A DNA stretch of 64,000 nt, from assembly GCF_012396555.1 (NCBI RefSeq), contig NZ_JAAXPS010000002.1, positions 1 through 64,000 on the forward strand, given 5' to 3'. A model generated the notes under the pieces. That model was not told where the DNA came from, did not search any database, and worked only from the letters and a program-made list of their open reading frames with translations. Positions within the stretch are counted from its first letter, which is position 1. The number at the start of each line of letters is the position of its first letter. Origin of the DNA: Facklamia miroungae. Its GTDB lineage: Bacteria > Bacillota > Bacilli > Lactobacillales > Aerococcaceae. The position numbers and the translations under genes were made by a program. Shown one piece after another: positions 61,133 to 64,000 of the stretch.

Positions 61133-61390
61133 TCAACGATTGCCACGACGATCTGAATCATGCGGGTCAGTGATCTTCGTTTCTGACAATGTATTTTCTA
61201 AATTTCTACAGGCATGATTCTTCTGGTTTAATTTGTTTCGAAGGTGGTTTGGATCATGCGGGTCAGCGATCTTCGTTTCTGAGACAATTTCTTTCGGACC
61301 TTTAGAAGCAAGATCATCCTGTTTCAGTTTGTTGCGGAAGTTATCCGGATCATGCGGGTCATTACGAAATTCGTCTTTTTCTTTATCCAT
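61133..61390 (-). CDS. Small hydrophilic protein with DPHDP repeats
   Basis: 85 aa from ATG 61390, with GAGAGGAGC upstream. An earlier in-frame start at 61525 lies inside the neighbouring gene. Three repeat units: NDPHDPDNFRNKLKQ, ADPHDPNHLRNKLNQ and TDPHDSDRRGNR, the last two preceded by SETKI. No signal peptide or helix. His/Asp pairs could bind metal. It is the last gene of a minus-strand group of secreted His-rich proteins. Family not recognised. Confidence 0.55.
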   Translation of the reverse strand: MDKEKDEFRNDPHDPDNFRNKLKQDDLASKGPKEIVSETKIADPHDPNHLRNKLNQKNHACRNLENTLSETKITDPHDSDRRGNR

Positions 61391-61421
61391 AGTGAAGCTC
61401 CTCTCATGTGTCATGAATTTA

Positions 61422-62477
61422 CTAATTCGTCTGCCATTCATGCGCAGAATAGCTTCCATTAGTATTTTCAATTTCATCTGCAACAAATAATTTTTCTCCG
61501 TCATAGAAATATAAGATTTGGTCATTAATTAATAGGGCAAATGTATTTTCATTTTTACTGTCTTTATTAACTAGACTAGGATCGATCAGTTCAAATTTAG
61601 TGTCGGCAGGAAAACTGGCGTTGGTCTTCAAATGCATCGCTTGAATGACTTGAACAAAGTCATTACTATTTTTAAATTGAAGCTTAAAATCATTATAATC
61701 ATCAAGATAGTGATCAAAAGCTTCTTGAAGAATTTCATATGTTTTCTGTTCAACTAGGAAAGCATCTTCATTTTTAAAACGTGTAGCTTTTAATACGATT
61801 CTATTTTCTTGTTCATCATCTAGACCAATCAAATGGTTTACATCGATCACAATTTCATCATTTATTATATAAAGACCAACGTTTTGATAAACTCTGGCAT
61901 CTTGATAGTTTTCACGAAGATCATAAGCCATTGATTGATAAGGATATAAGCTTTCGGGTTTGCCATGATTATTTAAAAATACAACAGGTGACAAGGTCTT
62001 ACGAACTAAGCCTGACCCTAAGCCACCTTCAAAATCTTTGAGACCTCCTGTCAAGATAACGAGGTCTTGATATGGAGCGGGTATAGATTCAATTGTTTCA
62101 TTCTCATTTACGTAGAAACGAATGCTTTCTTTACCATCTCGTTTGGAAAAGTAGTGGGCCAAATTAAATAGTCCATTTTCTTCGATTGAGACAATAATGT
62201 GTAAATTTAGATCTAATGGAGGAACTTCGACTTGAGCCTTATAAAAACCAACATATTGTTTAATTCTATCTGGGGCTTGATATAGACTATCGTCAGGATT
62301 AAGAATTTTATTAGGAATAAAATTAGCCTTAATGTGATGTCCTTCATGGTGACCGTCTACTTTCATATGATGTGTTTCTTTAACCTCAGCTTCTGGTTGT
62401 GCGAAAGTGTCGTGTGGAAAAAGTAGATTGAGGGTTAAGACAGTTAAAAGCAATAAAGAAATATGTATTTTTTTCAT
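61422..62477 (-). CDS. Secreted protein with His-rich N-terminus
   Basis: 351 aa. Signal peptide 1-26 (LLLLTVLTLNLLFPHDTFAQ), no lipobox. The mature N-terminus holds a histidine cluster (THHMKVDGHHEGHHIK), a likely zinc-binding patch. The rest is an acidic, beta-rich region with no motif I recognise. A weak AGGTTGTG lies before the ATG, 21 bp after the upstream His-rich gene. It probably works with that gene at the cell surface, perhaps in metal capture (inference). Confidence 0.7.
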   Translation of the reverse strand: MKKIHISLLLLTVLTLNLLFPHDTFAQPEAEVKETHHMKVDGHHEGHHIKANFIPNKILNPDDSLYQAPDRIKQYVGFYKAQVEVPPLDLNLHIIVSIEENGLFNLAHYFSKRDGKESIRFYVNENETIESIPAPYQDLVILTGGLKDFEGGLGSGLVRKTLSPVVFLNNHGKPESLYPYQSMAYDLRENYQDARVYQNVGLYIINDEIVIDVNHLIGLDDEQENRIVLKATRFKNEDAFLVEQKTYEILQEAFDHYLDDYNDFKLQFKNSNDFVQVIQAMHLKTNASFPADTKFELIDPSLVNKDSKNENTFALLINDQILYFYDGEKLFVADEIENTNGSYSAHEWQTN

Positions 62478-62498
62478 TTTATCACAACCTATCAGCGT

Positions 62499-63203
62499 TT
62501 AATTGGGGGTAATTCCATCAATATATTCATAGGTATTTCCATGATTATCAACTAATTGTCCAGACTGTTGCACAAAAGAAAAAATTTCTTCACCGAATAA
62601 TTGGACGGTCCAATTATCGTTATTTACAGTTACGGTTGGGCAGGAAATAGTGAAATAATTATAATCATTTTTTTCGGTATACGAAATATCAGGAACCGTT
62701 TGATTGATCAAGTCTAAGATGTTTCTTTGAGTCATTTCAGGTGTTATCTGATCTACAATGGCTAGATAAACTTCTTTTAAGTCAATTGGAAGATTATTTT
62801 CTTTCTTATATCTTTCTTGAACAGATGTAGAATAATCCTTAAGGTCTGGATAAGGGTAAGCGTTAAATTCGAATAACCATTCTATAAATGCTTGATCAAT
62901 GGTGTCTTCGTGATGGTCTTCGTTTGATATAATATCTTTTTCCACATGTTGCTGTTCATTATCATAGTTATATTCATGGTCATGTCCATGATCATGATGA
63001 GTATATCTCGACTCATCTTTTATATAGATAACTAATTGATTTTCTTGAAAAAGCAACCCTTCGATACCGCTTGCTTCAGGGGCTAGATAGTATCCGCTGA
63101 AAGGTAATTCTTTCATGCTTGAGCTTTCAGCTTTAACAAGAGAATAAGGTGAGAGTAGGGAAATAAACAAAAGGAAACTTGCTAAAATAGATTTAAGTTG
63201 CAT
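62499..63203 (-). CDS. Secreted His/Asp-rich protein
   Basis: 234 aa from ATG 63203, chosen for AAGGAG 8 bases upstream. Signal peptide 1-25 ending VKAES. A His-rich stretch (THHDHGHDHEYNYDN and NEDHHED) at about residues 60-100 resembles zinc-binding loops of surface metal scavengers. The C-terminal 60 residues are beta-rich. Its general plan resembles the next gene, so the two may be distant paralogues. Function unknown. A terminator lies upstream, overlapping its leader. Confidence 0.7.
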   Translation of the reverse strand: MQLKSILASFLLFISLLSPYSLVKAESSSMKELPFSGYYLAPEASGIEGLLFQENQLVIYIKDESRYTHHDHGHDHEYNYDNEQQHVEKDIISNEDHHEDTIDQAFIEWLFEFNAYPYPDLKDYSTSVQERYKKENNLPIDLKEVYLAIVDQITPEMTQRNILDLINQTVPDISYTEKNDYNYFTISCPTVTVNNDNWTVQLFGEEIFSFVQQSGQLVDNHGNTYEYIDGITPN

Positions 63204-63222
63204 AAGATTCTCCTTAAAGAAT

Positions 63223-63254
63223 AAAAGCACAGCCTTATCTTAGCTGTGCTTTTT
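63223..63254 (-). terminator. Terminator of the alkaline phosphatase gene
   Basis: AAAAGCACAGC and GCTGTGCTTTTT form an 11-bp stem. On the minus strand it follows the phosphatase stop at 63271 and lies just before the next gene. Confidence 0.75.
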
Positions 63255-63270
63255 GTGACAAATGTATTAA

Positions 63271-64000
63271 TTATTCAGCAGAGCTTTCTGTAGTTTCTTC
63301 AGAGGTTTCTTCAGATGAATCCTCTTCTGAAGTATTATCAGTAGTTTCTTCACTTGATTCAGCTTCAGTACTTTCTTCGGAAGATTCTTCTTCTTCAACT
63401 GTTTCATCTGCAACAGAAGTTTCTTTTGTTTCTTCTTCACTTGCTCCAGTTACTTTCTTTGTTACTTCTAAAGGTGCGATCTTAGTGTCGCCGCCTTCAT
63501 ATAAGCCCATAGCTGCTAAGATCTTGTAAGCAATATCTGTATTTTCGAAGTTGCCTTCAAACATGGCAGCACCAGCACCGATTGCAAATACTGGAACTTT
63601 CTCAGGTGAGTGGTCAACAGTTGTGAATGCTAAACCAGCTTTACGTGCTAATAGACGTGTAGCAGCGATGGATAATGGTTCATATGCATGGTAGCCTTTG
63701 ATAATATCTGCTTGCCCCAGATTACGTTCTTCATATGGTTTCATTGTTTGTTCGAAAGCATAACGTAATTCTGCTAATTCATAAGGTGTTACTAACATTA
63801 AGTCTTTGGCTTCTTCTTCACCTTCTTCAGCAGCTTTCTCGACTTCGCCAGCAGTCTTTACAACTTCTTCTGCTTCTAGGTCAAAGATAAATCCGAAGTT
63901 TTCTTCTAGTAACGGAACAGCATCTTCAAAAGTCATTTCTGGGTTTTCTTCTTTGGCTTTAGCAAAGATTACATCAAATTGTTCTTGAGAAACTTTTTGG
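63271..64000 (-). CDS. Alkaline phosphatase, C-terminal part (partial)
   Basis: The frame stays open to the end of the window, so the N-terminus with the catalytic Ser is outside. The seen part has the PhoA C-terminal signature TTVDHSPEKVPVFAIGAGAAMFEG, with the zinc-ligand His in DHS. It ends with about 60 residues of Ser/Glu/Thr repeats (SSEESTEAESSEETTD), an unusual acidic low-complexity tail. No LPXTG is visible. It should be a secreted zinc enzyme releasing phosphate. The His-rich secreted neighbours may help supply zinc (inference). Confidence 0.85.
   Translation of the reverse strand, partial: QKVSQEQFDVIFAKAKEENPEMTFEDAVPLLEENFGFIFDLEAEEVVKTAGEVEKAAEEGEEEAKDLMLVTPYELAELRYAFEQTMKPYEERNLGQADIIKGYHAYEPLSIAATRLLARKAGLAFTTVDHSPEKVPVFAIGAGAAMFEGNFENTDIAYKILAAMGLYEGGDTKIAPLEVTKKVTGASEEETKETSVADETVEEEESSEESTEAESSEETTDNTSEEDSSEETSEETTESSAE

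Noticed and set aside
1-64000. CRISPR arrays, tRNA/rRNA genes, prophage or intact insertion sequence
   Set aside because: None seen when reading both strands. Only short isolated repeats were found.

Overview
The window looks like a chromosomal segment of a low-GC Gram-positive bacterium of the order Lactobacillales. The reasons are AT-rich codon use, strong AGGAGG-type ribosome binding sites, VanZ/RDD, YxeA, DUF624, YfcC and PepT families, a PTS-dependent DhaKLM kinase and a CcpA-type cre site. The protein families fit an Aerococcaceae or Carnobacteriaceae-like organism, but nothing here fixes genus or species. No tRNA, rRNA, CRISPR array or intact insertion sequence was seen.

Layout. Positions 1-7.6 kb hold the end of a surface protein, decayed coding remnants, a VanZ/RDD membrane protein, an ECF sigma/anti-sigma/ABC exporter/YxeA operon, a TraX-like protein, an acetyltransferase and a small P-loop kinase. 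Positions 7.8-14.6 kb hold an alanine/glycine:cation symporter, a repeat-containing secreted protein, a structured RNA leader in front of a YfcC transporter plus peptidase T, and a NUDIX hydrolase. Positions 15-22.8 kb are one sugar-type ABC operon (ATPase, permease, binding protein, permease, metallophosphoesterase, MATE exporter, DUF624). Positions 23-33.6 kb hold a PHP phosphatase, two membrane proteins, a FrnE-like DsbA protein, a MarR-controlled osmoprotectant transporter, a HAD hydrolase and a DUF6110/P1B-ATPase pair. Positions 33.7-34.9 kb are a gene graveyard.

Positions 34.9-37 kb hold a TetR-controlled MATE exporter. A SAM-I riboswitch on the minus strand (about 37.6-37.7 kb) controls a 119-aa protein of unknown function. 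The rbsRKDACB ribose operon fills 37.8-43.4 kb with its promoter and operator. MerR, PadR/DUF2812, an amidinotransferase-fold hydrolase, a DUF421 protein and a PAP2 phosphatase follow. Positions 49.7-55.1 kb are a glycerol/dihydroxyacetone locus: dhaS-glpK(-like) divergent from gldA-dhaKLM, with a DhaS-type operator and a cre site between them. GldA oxidises glycerol to dihydroxyacetone, and DhaKLM phosphorylates it with PEP. The GlpK-like protein has lost several residues used for catalysis.

Positions 55.7-61.1 kb hold a D-Ala-D-Ala ligase, an aldehyde dehydrogenase, an SDR, a glutathione S-transferase and a redoxin whose first active-site cysteine position is an in-frame UGA (a candidate selenoprotein, or else a nonsense mutation), followed by an ABM-domain protein. 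The last 3 kb carry, on the minus strand, the end of a PhoA-type alkaline phosphatase and three small secreted or repeat proteins rich in His/Asp.

The observations most worth following are the UGA-interrupted redoxin (60014-60475), the SAM-riboswitch-controlled unknown protein (37191-37715), the degenerate GlpK (49667-51181), the structured leader before yfcC (11101-11190) and the three 17-bp repeats over the padR promoter (44926-44976).
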